Assembly (NCBI GenBank): GCA_009602725.1
Contig: WELB01000063.1
Location: forward strand, 454,384 to 495,028
Length of the DNA: 40,645 nt
Direction of reading: 5' to 3'
Source: Spirogloea muscicola
Lineage: Eukaryota > Streptophyta > Zygnematophyceae > Spirogloeales > Spirogloeaceae
Positions 1 through 10,053 of this stretch are shown here, one piece after another. Numbering within the stretch: position 1 is the first letter of the stretch; each line of letters begins with the position of its first letter. Made by a program: the position numbers and the translations under genes. The notes beneath the pieces are model-generated. The model was not told the origin of the DNA. It was given only the letters and a program-made list of their open reading frames with translations, and did no database searches.

Positions 1-126
<126 letters not shown>

Positions 127-151
127 TCACGCCGCCGCTCCGTCGTCGCAG

Positions 152-561
152 AGTCGGCGGCGCCGAGCCTGCTGGCCGTGGCGCCCTGCAACGGTGCACG
201 CATCGTGGCGTCGCGGCACGGCAAGCGCATCGCGCGGCTGGGGCGGCCAGCGGACCAGCGCCGCGCGCTCCTGCGCTCGCTGGTCACCGAGCTGCTGCGC
301 CACGGGCGCATCCGCACCACGGCGCCGCGCGCGCGCGCCATGCGCAAGTACGTGGACCACGTCATCACGCTGGCCAAGGCCGGCGGCCTCCACGAGCGCC
401 GCCAGGCGCTGGGCTTCGTCCTCGACACCACGCTCGTGCACTCTATCTTCGCCGAGGCGCCCGGGCGCTACGGCGAGCGCGACGGCGGCTACACGCGCAT
501 CGTCCGCACCATGCCCCGCCGCGGCGACAACGCCCCCATGGCCTTCATCGAGCTTGTGTAG
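152..561 (+). CDS. RPL17: plastid 50S ribosomal protein bL17 (5' partial)
   Basis: This is the last exon of plastid ribosomal protein bL17, a large-subunit protein near the peptide exit tunnel. The visible 136 residues carry the family signature almost throughout: [15 protein letters not shown], then [19 protein letters not shown], then [23 protein letters not shown] and the C-terminal [15 protein letters not shown] before a TAG at 559-561. The RYG..GGYTRI and NAPMA(F/Y)IELV pattern matches cyanobacterial and plastid members rather than cytosolic proteins. No ATG precedes the conserved core; the frame stays open back to the poly-T run, and a CAG at 149-151 could be an acceptor, so the transit peptide is probably on a missing upstream exon. 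Residue 1 of the listed span is therefore not a start. The gene converges on CNX2, with about 0.9 kb between the two stops. Confidence 0.9.
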
Positions 562-1487
562 GCCGCCCATGTGGGCCTCGAGCTTGTGTAGGTGGCCCCG
601 AGGCTGCGCCGGCAGCCCATGTGAGGCCGGACGCAGCCCACCTTGGCCGCGCCTCTCCGACCTCCCTCCTCGCTCCCCTCCCTGCTCCCTGTTCTGTGAT
701 TAGGCTCGAGCTCTGGGCCCCACCACCGTTCTCGGGGCTCGGAAACAGCAGACTGCAGAGGCCAGGTCAAAGCCGTCGCAGAGGCCGCAGCCTGTTGGCA
801 TCCACGCAACACCTGATCTGCACAGGCTCCTGTTGGCCCCTCACCCTTTGCGTCCATGGCCACCTGATGATCTCTACGTCTAAGCTCCCCACTTTCTCTG
901 GGTTTCCGTATGTCGGATGGGCACGGATCATTGAGATGATGGAGGCCTTTTCTGACGGCAGCTTGGCACAGTGGGAGGCTGAGTGAGCCTTGTTCATTGA
1001 GAAGACCACCTGTAGTGTGACACAGCTTGCTTTTCTGCTGGGGGCGTTCCGCAACTACGTCCTGCAACTCCTTGATTACTATACTCTACACTTCAAAGGG
1101 CCACATGGTGCCACCTTACTAGCCACTCTCTAGCACACTTCTGGCACAGCTGCTGGCACTCCTGCAAGTGCCCCTCCAGCCAGTTCTGGGGGGATCAATG
1201 TCGACTTGGATTTCTGCATATCTCGTAATCAGACCAACGCAGCTGCAGTGACCTATTTCCGCTTCCGATCCACGCAGGGGATGAGGCAACCAATAGTGCA
1301 TGAAAGGTTGAAAAGGATCCAAATATGTACTAAACGGCTCCTTGAGGCTAGAATGGTACAAAGGGAGCCAATGAGTGCTCTCATATAAGCAGGGGGGCGC
1401 TGTGAGCAGCCTCAGCAACCGCTCGCCATTGAGCCGTTGAGCCTGCAGATGGACGGAGAGCTATGGAACTAATATCTCAGAGCGGGC
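562..1487. other. intergenic region between convergent genes
   Basis: This stretch separates the stop codons of bL17 (+) and CNX2 (-), so it should hold both 3' UTRs. Open frames here are short, begin at non-ATG codons and resemble nothing I recognise. The only local structure seen is a short imperfect duplication around 553-590, where the last bases of the bL17 frame (gagcttgtgtagg) occur twice. I see no RNA gene. Confidence 0.6.
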
Positions 1488-3580
1488 TCACCCGCCAATG
1501 TGCACCATGGGCCGATTGGCTGTCTGTGCAAGCTCAAACATGCCTGCATGCGCCGCCTTCTTCCGCTTCACCTGCACAATTGGTGGTCCCATGGCATTGA
1601 ATGAGGGAGGGCGACTGCAGAATCAACATGATGCAAACAGTTTGCAGCACGTTGGCTTGTCCAGAAGTTGCTATTAATTTGAGCTGAAAGAATCGGAAAG
1701 AAACTGAAAGAACCTGACTTAGACTGGTCCTGTAAAGAGCGACATCCATGTCGGGCTATTGTATAAGCTGCTTACAGCTTGGTTAATTATCTCCTGCAGG
1801 CTGGTGTTACTTGCGCCAGCTCGCAGCGCGTCACGTAGGCTCACCTGCGGCACAAGGTGGTGTTTCTCTCCTTAGGCAGCCGTCAACAAGGCAGAGCTAC
1901 GAGCAGTCGCTATTTGTATTCGTGAGTGACACAAGCAAGCATCCGTGTGCAGTGAACAACCTCTGCCGGCCCAAAGAGGCAAACTTTGAGGTTGCCATCG
2001 GCCATGAGGCGCAGGCGGTTGCAGCCAGCACAAAAGTGCTCAGTCATGGACGTTATGAATGACACAGTGCCCTCGTGGCCAGCAACCCGGAAGTTCTTGG
2101 CTGTCTCTGTGGGATGGTCGTCTAGCCGCTGGATGTCCGGATGCCTTGCACGCTGCCAAGCAGGTGCAAAGCAAAGAGAGAATCGTTAGTCCCATAGACC
2201 TTAAGAGGCTTCATGGAGGGTAAGGAGCAGGACCGCCTCCGGGGTGTGAGGTTGGGGGGGGGCTCACAATCTTGGCCATGGCTTCCGCATAAGGCACCAG
2301 CTTGGTTGACCGCCAGACATTACCATCAAAGGGCATGAACTCAATGAAGCGCACATTAATTGGCCGATCCTCCGTTAGCGTGACAAAATCACACAGCTCA
2401 TCGTCATTGAATCCGCGCATGAGCACACAGTTGACCTGCATCGGCCAGGGGCTCTAGTCAGGAGTTGCCTGCTGGCTGGCTGCCGCAATGCTAAGTTCTT
2501 GCAAAGGAGGACAGCTTCAAGCTTGCCGGCTCCACCAAGCCACCAGTAATGAGGTAGCGCCGCACCTTGACGGGCTTGTACCCGAGTGCAAGCGCAGCAT
2601 CGATGGCTTCCAGGACCTTGTGGTGGCCGCTGCGGCGGGTGAGCAGCTCGAACTTGGCGGGCACAAGCGTGTCGAGGCTGATGTTCAGTTGGCCGAGGCC
2701 TGCAGCACGGAGCGCTGGCAGCTTGCGGGCCAGCGCCAGGCCGTTGGTTGTCATAGCCAGCGTCCGCAGGCCCTGGTTCAGCCGCACCAGCGGTGGTCTA
2801 ATCAGCTTGGGAAATCAATCACGCCACCTCTCTACACATTCAGCAGAGATGATGATGTTGGCAACGCTCTCTCTTTTGGTTAAACTTTTTCGCTACTGTT
2901 GCAGCTAATGCAGATTATGTAATTATGGACAGTGTTACTGACTAAGTAGCACTTTGATGGTGAGGTGCTCTGGTTCACATCCTTTACAAGGGTTACCCAA
3001 GCGGTGAGTCAACTACCGGCAGTTCGCTGAGGCGGCGGCAGACGTCGACGATGTCCTTGCGGATGGTCGGCTCGCCGCCGGTGAGGCGGATCTTGTCGAC
3101 GCCGCCGGCGACGAAGAGCGCCGCGAGGCGCACGACCTCGTCGGCGGCGAGCAGCGCGGCGGGCGGCGAGAGCGCGGCGCCCTCGGCCGGCATGCAGTAC
3201 TGGCAGCGCAGGTTGCAGCGCTCAGTGAGCGAGATGCGCAAGTAGGTGTGCGCCCGCCCGAAGGCGTCCACCAGCATGTCCGACACGGCGGCGGCGGCGG
3301 GCGGCCGCCCCGACGGCGCCGCGGCGGCGTGCNGCGGCGGCGGCGGCGGCTTCAGCGGGGGCCGCGCTGGTGGGCGGCCATGGCGGCTCGGCCCGGGGCG
3401 GCGACAAGCCCCGCAACACCCGCGCCGCCACTGCGGCAGCGAGGGCGAGCCCCCCTCTAAGCGACAGGCGCCCGGCTGCCGCCACGAGCCCGCGATCCCC
3501 CCAAGAGGCGGCGGCAACGGCGGCGGCGGCGGCGGCGGCGGCGGCTGCGGCGGCGGCCATGGCGGCGGCGGGGCCTGCAT
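1488..3580 (-). CDS. CNX2: GTP 3',8-cyclase (MoaA/CNX2), molybdenum cofactor biosynthesis, six exons
   Basis: This radical-SAM enzyme starts molybdopterin synthesis by converting GTP to 3',8-cyclo-GTP, in mitochondria in plants. Exons, 5' to 3' on the minus strand: 3580-3017, 2772-2566, 2435-2268, 2152-1961, 1844-1776 and 1571-1488, about 427 aa; all junctions are phase 0. The first [4Fe-4S] motif is [12 protein letters not shown] (CX3CX2C) and the SAM glycine motif is [12 protein letters not shown]. The second cluster motif is [18 protein letters not shown] (CX2CX13C), and the chain ends [20 protein letters not shown], keeping the C-terminal GG. The start chosen is the ATG at 3578-3580, giving a long Pro- and Arg-rich N-terminus suited to a transit peptide. 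An N at 3333 falls inside this exon, so its length and frame there are uncertain. The fourth intron opens with GTTGTT, a weak donor supported by perfect frame and family continuity. Confidence 0.93.
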
Positions 3581-4792
3581 CGCGCGGGCTGCAGGAAATG
3601 GAGGCCTTGGGCTGCAGCTGGCCCCAACCTCCCTCCTCACCCCCCTCTCCGCTCGCCGCTCAGTACGCTTATCGGCGCCTCGCCTCCGGCGCCCCTGCGG
3701 CCGCCGCGACCTCCCTCCAATCGCCAAGCGCGCGCACTTGCTGACGAGAAGAATGCGGCTGCCGATATCATAACAGCGGCTGTGAATACGTATGTAATAT
3801 ACATACTTACAAATAGAAATGTGTTATCATTTTGGAAGAGAAGACGCTTCCAGGAGAGGAGCGGCGGCTGGGAGAGGCCAGCCCGGAAAAGAGGGAAAAT
3901 GCCAGCCAGGTGCATACAGAGGGTTTCCAATCAGGGCCACTTTACACTCGGTCGGTCGATAGGTCGCGCTGAGGGGTACGTGTCGCGCGGTGAATGGAGC
4001 GACCGGCTTCACAGCTTTTGCGCGCCCGGTCGTGGTCACCCGCCACGGAGGCGCCACATCGGGCGCTGACTAGGACGTCTCTGGCCCCCGTCAAGGAGGA
4101 AGAGCGCCGCCGTTTGCACATCTGGCGCTGACTAGGACGCCTTGAAAACCCCCGTTAAGGAAGACACAATTCCGTGTGCCACGTGGGTGAGCCCCCGTGC
4201 CGCACGTGCAGGCGGCCTCGGCCTCCGTGGCGGCGACCAACCCCTTGACCCGGGGCGACCACTTCTTCCCATTGCGCCATGGACATCTACGGCGGCTACG
4301 GGACGAAGTGGTCTTGCCTCCTCCATCGCCTGGCACTGCATGACGACGCCCGCCGACGTAGTCGGGGCGGGTAGCTTGGGGCATTCTAGCGTCCCGCAAG
4401 CCATCGTGCATGCAGTAGAATGCGGCTATCATTGAGTCTACAGCGCTCCCAGGGCACTCGCGATACACCAGCGTGCTGGTCGTGCACTAGCCCAGGCTAA
4501 TGGCTTCCGCGGTGGTGGTTTGGCGCCTCAATATAGCATGTCAGATATGCATGTGCTCACTCGGGGATATGAGTGACCCCCTTGGCCAGCTCATTACCCA
4601 GTTAACAGGACATTTGCAAGGCTAGAATTGGCCTCCCTTTCAAGTTCATGCGCACCACGCGCCTTCATCTCTTGACCCGGTGGTCAGCACGCGCGTGACC
4701 GACCGACGAGGTGTGGAGTGGCCCATAGCGGCTAGTCGAGCTGTGTGGTGTTGGGCGCCACTTGGCTCTGTGGACCTCGTCCAGTCTTGTCC
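3581..4792. other. intergenic region upstream of CNX2
   Basis: This holds the CNX2 promoter side and the beginning of the repeat-rich interval. It contains one copy of the dispersed GGCTGGCC-cored motif at about 3841-3890 and an imperfect direct repeat at 4056-4163. No open frame here shows recognisable protein similarity, and the longer ones lack ATG starts or splice support. Confidence 0.5.
4056..4163. repeat. imperfect direct repeat, two copies about 62 bp apart
   Basis: The two copies begin at about 4056 and 4118. Both contain GGCGCTGACTAGGACG followed by a stretch reading like cccccgt(c/t)aaggag. They differ by several substitutions and a small length change. This looks like a local tandem duplication of unknown role. 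Confidence 0.65.
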
Positions 4793-5220
4793 GATGAGGG
4801 TCCTCCCGCCGCGCTGCTGCTGGGGGCCGGCGTGGCCGTGGGGGCGCAGCGCGGCGGCGGGGGGCTGGCTTCGTGCTCGAGGCGCCGCGAGGGCGGGCTT
4901 TGAGGGTGCCAGCGCCTCCAGGGCCTGGAGAGTGCTCAGCGCGTCGTCGAGTGTTGCCCTCGTTCCCGGAGACGATGCGCAGAGGCGTGGCAGGATCGTG
5001 CTCCACCATCCAGTCCATGCCCAGCACCACGTCGAACAGGTGCTGGGGGTCCACTCTGGCAACACTCGACGACGCGCTGAGCACTCTCCAGGCCCTGGAG
5101 GCGCTGGCACCCTCAAAGCCCGCCCTCGCGGCGCCTCGAGCACGAAGCCAGCCCTTAGACGCGCTGCGCCCCCACGGCCACGCCGCCCCCCAGCAGCAGC
5201 GCGGCGGGAGGACCGTCATC
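4793..5220. repeat. large inverted repeat (foldback), arms about 165 bp, 99-bp spacer
   Basis: The left arm at 4793-4958 and right arm at 5058-5220 are near-identical in opposite orientation. The clear difference is a short block where the left arm has extra G-rich bases (about 4857-4862) and the right arm reads differently (about 5154-5158), plus a substitution near the outer ends. The arms are very GC-rich. The 99-bp spacer (4959-5057) encodes a retrotransposon protease-like fragment on the minus strand. The structure could be a foldback transposon, two head-to-head copies of a decayed element, or an assembly inversion artefact. Confidence 0.85.
4962..5057 (-). pseudogene. fragment of an LTR-retrotransposon aspartic protease
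   Basis: The minus-strand frame across the foldback spacer contains LFDVVLGMDWMVEHDPA. This matches the C-terminal portion of the Ty3/gypsy-type protease domain, where (D)V(I/V)LGMDWL is a strongly conserved segment. Only about 32 residues remain. The catalytic D(T/S)G segment, reverse transcriptase, integrase and LTRs are not visible, so this is a relic. Both ends coincide with the arms of the inverted repeat. The short length limits confidence. Confidence 0.55.
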
Positions 5221-8200
5221 GTCGAAGCGGGGTCGCGTCCACCGCTGTGTGACTGGCCTTTCCCAGCCCCTACCTTCTGTGGGCGAGCACTTTCTTCTTA
5301 GTACACCCATTGTCATCATTAGGATGTGTGATATGTGACAAGGAGGAACTCTTGTCACAAAACGAGGCAAGCCCTGCACTGAGCGATGGAGCATGCCCAG
5401 GCGTTCATGCGGCTGTTTGTTTCCTTGGATGGTCGTGCACGGGGCGTTTGGCAGTCACTGGCCGGACCTTCTGCGGCGGCTTGCCCCGGGCAGGCAATCA
5501 ATCGTCGGCAGGGACAGCAAGGTGAGCTGCCGACTTCAATGTCGCCGGGTCGCTTGCCCAGGTTTTCCGCATACGGCTATCCATTTCCTTCCAACATTCC
5601 CAGGCTCACGCAGTGCACTTGCGGGCAGGCCGAGCTTTGGCTGCTAATTCTGTGTTCCGTCGGGGTGACTCATTTCCAGCTGCAAATTATCCGACTTGCG
5701 GCTCCTAACCCGGAAGCTCCCATACGCTGTAGTCTCTTGCATAGCTGGATGGAAGGCCTGAGTGGCCAAGTACAAGGAGAAGCACATGTACAGATGTACA
5801 TTACCTGCGCTGAGCAGACCTGCTCAGTAACCACGGACTGCGACGTCCTTCTGCAAACTAAGGAAAAGAAAAACCAGCCCGAAAGGAGTGGTCCATAGCC
5901 ATGGCCACTGATTAGCACAAAGAGCAAGGTGTGAATCATGTCTCCATAACTTGAGTTCGTGATCAGAATGCTGCTGCTTGGCTCCACCTTCATCATGTTG
6001 TCTCGAAGATAGTAGCAAACATAAACAATGCAGTGGAGACCGGGTCTATTATAGTAAGCAAAGTGAGCAGAGCATTTAATCTAGTAGACCAGTTGAGCAA
6101 CTATGCTCAAACATCACGCAGCGTGACGCCAAGGTCAGGAGACCGAGACATGAAGTCCTTCAAAACGGGCTGCTGGCTGTGAAAGGCCAGCCCAAAGTGG
6201 AATGGACAAGCGAGCATTGATGTAGCAATCTGGACCTGTACTCTCTGCAGCGGTGAAGACAAGCCGTGAGCTGGCTGGTAGATTTGCCGACATGAGGGTC
6301 GGTCCTGATATTTGCTGTCCTGATTGGGAAGGAGAACGATCAGCTTCTGTCAAAGTAGTGTGATAGCTGCAAGAGGCCATTCTAAATACAAGGTCCAACA
6401 GGAGAGGGCTAGAGAGGAGGGAAGGAAAAGAAGGGGAGGGGAAAAGAGAGTATCTTAGAAGGGGGCGATGCTGTGACTGGCCAGCCTAACATTACGGAGA
6501 AAATTTGAAGCGGCCGGAAAGCTAGGATACACAGTACGCAAATGGCTACTACGACTGTGTACTTATAGCCCGGGATCAGCAGCCGCACATCAGGGTAATT
6601 TGTTTACAGGCCCCTCTGGAAGTTTCCATTCTTTCTGGGCTGGCCTTTCACATCTGTCACCCCCAGTTTCTCTTGCTTGCTTGCAACCGGAAAAAGGTGA
6701 CACCGACAGGAGTAGCTCTTCTGAAAGGGTTGAGTGCTGCAAAGGGCCAGCCCACACAATAATGACGAGGTGGTAGCAAGGGGGCGAGAACGTGAAGAAG
6801 AACTAGCTCTACCAAAGGGGGCGAGGGCTGCAAAGGGCCAGCCCATAGAGAGTGACAAGGTCTAGCAAGAGAGGGTAAGGAAAAAGAGAGGAAGAGACCC
6901 TTCTTCAGTCATTTTATGGGCTAGCTTCTTCTTCTGCTTTCTCCCTACATCTGGGATTCGCGGTCGTTGACACTTTCTCGGCAGCAAGCTAGTCTGACGT
7001 ACGGCTGCTGACCAGGGATAAAGAGCTCCCATTGGTCGTAGCCACTTGCGTAGGTCTGTGGTACAGCAACTTCGGCTTCTTTGGAAATTGTCTATTCCAT
7101 ATCAAGCTGGCCATGGCCCCCTGCTGGAAAATGCTCTCATGTACGAGGTCAGCAGGAAGCCCCAACATGGTGGACAACCCACTTAGCAACAACAACTGAT
7201 TGCTTACGAGAGCCACTCAGGAATCAAGGCGAGTTCACTGGGAAAGGCTCTTTCAGATGAGGCGGTGGCTTTGACAGGCCAGCCCAAAAACTCGACAAGG
7301 TTTGAAGAAAACCGCTTTGGACCTTGAGCATATCTACTAAGCTGCCTCACAGCTTTCGCTCAATTTTCGAAAGCCTTTTCTATGGTAGGTAACACAATTT
7401 CCCTCGCCAACAAGTGGATACTTCGGAGGCAGGAATTTGGCTCTTCCGATGTGGGCGATGGCTGTGAAAGGGCCGCCCGCGGAAGAGTGAACAAGCAGGA
7501 AACGTGAGGAGGTTGAAGCATAACCCAGTCCTTCCACCCACTCGCAGAAGTCACGAAGAGCAGTTTCGTGCTTTGTGCGCATGCAGGTTCTTTCAGACCC
7601 TGTTCACTCCTTTGGGCTGGCTTTTTCCAGCCCCTATCCTTCTTCTTTGGGCTGGCCTCTCACCGCCATTGCCTTGCATTGAAAGAGCTGCTTCTGTCCG
7701 GCCCACCTGTTCTGTTTCTTGTGGTGCTGGCTTTTCACGGCCATTGGCTTCCATTGGAAGCTCTATTCTTTCCACATGAATAGACGGAGGCAGAAGTAGC
7801 CGCCCCGCCGGTACCCGGAGGCCAAGCCAGCCACGAGGGTAGCGACGTGCGCTCGACGACGATGTGGCCCCACGTACCAGCACCACTGCTGCTGGCGGCA
7901 AGAGCAGCGGCACGGGCGCTCCCGACTGGCGGCGCGGTGGCAGCCAACCAGAGAGACAAAAGGCTGTGAGTGGGCCTACCCCAAAAGTCGGTGAGGAGGA
8001 AAGCCGCGTGGGCCCACCGGCTTAGTCAAAATGATTCATGAGATTTCAAGCGACTGTACCACCTGCCTTGCCTGCTCGAACACCGTGTGCCGGAGCGAAA
8101 CCTTGTGAACAGTTGTACGCTGTTGGGAGAAAGACGGACGCTTCCACGAGAGGGCGGTGGCCGGGAGAGGCCAGCGCAAAAGAAAGTGAATGAACAGTGC

Positions 8201-8247
8201 GAAGGGGCCAGAGAAAGCACACAGGGAACCAAGGAGGAGGAAAGAGG

Positions 8248-8579
8248 GGGCAAGCGCGGCCAGATTAACTGGTGGCTGGGAGAGGCCAGCCCAAAAGAAT
8301 GGACAAGGTCTGAAGGAGTCGGAGGAAAGAGTGGTGTACAACAAGAAAGATTCTCAAAAGAGGGGGCGATGCCCCTGCTATCCGGCCCCTCCGACCTTGT
8401 CCATTCCTTTGAGCTGGAATGCCAGCCTGCTAGCTACTCAGATTTGCATCTACTGACGAGAGGTTACTGAGAGTTTGCTTACTGCTGTCTCAGTCCTTAG
8501 CACTCCGACTCCTTCAGACCTTGTCCATTCTTTTGGGCTGGCCTCTCCCAGCCACCAGTTCATCTGGCCGCGCTTGCCC
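8248..8579. repeat. near-perfect 77-bp inverted repeat with 178-bp spacer
   Basis: The left arm is 8248-8324 and the right arm is 8503-8579. By eye they are reverse complements with a single mismatch (an A in the CAGATTAACTGG region on the left against a C on the right). Each arm contains one full copy of the dispersed GGCTGGCC motif plus its AATGGACAAGGTCTGAAG extension. Inside the spacer, about 8386-8417, is a third, shorter inverted copy of the same extension. This resembles a MITE or foldback element, or two recent copies of the family inserted head to head. Confidence 0.88.
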
Positions 8580-8688
8580 TTTGAGCTGGCCTTTCACAGC
8601 CACCAGTCAATTATGGAAGCGCTGTTTCTTAGGAGAGGCCAGCCCAAGAAAGAGTGGTGTGCAACGAGAAAGCTCTTCAGGGACAAGA

Positions 8689-8872
8689 GAGAAAAGGCGC
8701 GCGGTGCGCATGAATGAAAGGGTGGCCAATCAAACCAACACAATGTTCAGGCAAAGGCTAGTGCAAAAAGTGGGTAAGCGAAGGTAAGGAGAAGGCGCGA
8801 AGTGCGCATGAAAAGAAAGGATGTACCAATGAAGCAATATGTTGTTCAGAAAAACACTAGTGCAAATATAGG
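8689..8872. repeat. imperfect tandem duplication, unit about 99 bp
   Basis: Two diverged units follow each other. Both begin GAGAA(AA)GGCGCG, continue with (g/a)GTGCGCATGAA, then CCAAT, then TTCAG, and end CTAGTGCAAA. The second starts near 8789. Divergence is considerable, so the duplication is not recent. No coding potential was recognised. Confidence 0.6.
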
Positions 8873-10053
8873 ACTACATGATTAAAAAACTTATGCTAAG
8901 GTGGCTAAGGTAACAGTGTGACGTTAGTACCCACGGTTCAGCACATTAAAGCCGACAAGCTCACTCGGGGAGCCGGAGCGCCGCCACGGAAGCCGACAGG
9001 GGGCGAGGAGGCCAGCCCAGGAAATAGAGGTGTACAAAATCGCTAACGGATAATGGGAGCGTGTGCAACCGGGTGCCCGGCTTCGTGGGCCCGATGGTCG
9101 CGCGCCAGCCGACCGGGCTGGCTCCCCACGCGCTCGCCGACGTGCTCGTGGGCCGGGCCGGCCGCCCCGTCGCTTCCCACTTGCAAGCCGCCCCCTTTTT
9201 GATGGGCGGGAAGCGCGGGCCGCCGTCAAATTCCCTTCTCGTCTCCCCTTCTCCCGCTGCCGGGCCGTCGTCACCGCCCAGCAGCGGCCCCGGCCCAGGT
9301 GGGCCCAGGGGGGCCGCCCGCCACCCTGGCGCCAGCAGAGCCGCGGCGCGGTCCGCGCTGTCAGTGTCGGGCGGCGGACGGCGGCGCCGTCGCCGTCGGA
9401 CGGGCCGGCGGATGCTGTCGGGCGGCAGGTGGGGCTCGGGCGCACGTGCCGCCGCCCCCAGGAGGGGCTCTGCTGGCGGCTTAGGCGTGGCCCCGACCCC
9501 GCGCGGTGGGCCACGGGCCGGCTAACCCCACCTTGCGGCGGTAGCCCCGCGCTAACCCTCTCCGACCGCGGCCCGCCGTAGGGCGGGCTAACCGGGGCCC
9601 CGGTGGTGGGCTAACCGGGGTCAGCACGCGGATCGCGGCGGGATGTGCGTCAGGGCAGGAGAGGGAGGGTGGGCTGGCCCGCCCCCCGCGATCGCCGTGA
9701 TCGCGCCAACCCCGGCGTACACAAACGAATTAGATATTGCCCCCCCCGAGTCGGTGATTGAATCCGCCCCACCCCCAAATGCCAAGGGGGGCCCCCGGGA
9801 GCGCCCAGCCGCTGCTGTTATCACACCCCCGGCCTCCAAAAATAAAAACCGTCGGCGAATGCGGCGGTCCCCGGACGATCTGTGTTGCGGGGGGGGGGGC
9901 GGCGGGGGATGNCCGCAGCGCCGCGGGCGCAGGGCCGCGGACGCCGCGGCGGGGGTATTGACTGGGGCCTTCTGTCGCGGCTTCTCTCATTGAAGACAGC
10001 GGGGGCTGCCAGGGCCGACCGCCGCCGAGGCCGCAGCCGTCGCCGCCGCCGCC

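Larger units (their letters stand above)
5250..9030. repeat. cluster of dispersed short repeats with GGGCTGGCC(T/A) core
   Basis: At least fifteen degenerate copies of one motif occur here in both orientations. The core reads GGCGGTGGCTGTGAAAGGCC followed by AGCCCAAA, or its reverse complement. Copies are near 5250, 6165, 6460, 6636, 6735, 6820, 7255, 7450, 7610, 7655, 7727, 8145, 8270, 8530, 8583, 8635 and 9000. Fuller copies carry a GCTTCC or GCTCTTC box upstream and AATGGACAAGGTCTGAAG downstream. The core is a small palindrome (GGCTGG..CCAGCC). Further copies are near 3865, 29476 and 29735. The family looks like a short non-autonomous element or decayed terminal repeats. Confidence 0.75.
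5221..10053. other. gene-poor, repeat-rich interval upstream of the receptor kinase
   Basis: I find no supportable protein-coding exon or RNA gene in these 4.8 kb. The interval is dominated by short dispersed copies of a GGCTGGCC-cored motif (about 5250-9030), a 77-bp inverted repeat and a tandem pair near 8689-8872. From about 9060 it becomes very GC-rich and repeatedly contains GGCTAACC (about 9518-9620). The last several hundred bases before 10054 are the likely promoter and 5' UTR of the receptor kinase; they contain an N at 9912 next to a G-run, so sequence is probably missing there. Confidence 0.6.

Noticed and set aside
4665-5301. Open frames of 140-190 codons on both strands, as a possible gene
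   Set aside because: They read the same inverted-repeat arms forwards and backwards; only the short spacer has protein-like similarity.
9061-9581. Overlapping plus- and minus-strand open frames of 150-196 codons in GC-rich DNA
   Set aside because: They start at non-ATG codons, have Arg/Ala/Gly/Pro composition and no recognisable domain. High GC content alone keeps stops rare here.
9507-9620. Repeated GGCTAACC motif as a possible CRISPR or regulatory array
   Set aside because: Copies are short, irregularly spaced and embedded in GC-rich simple sequence; there are no uniform spacers.
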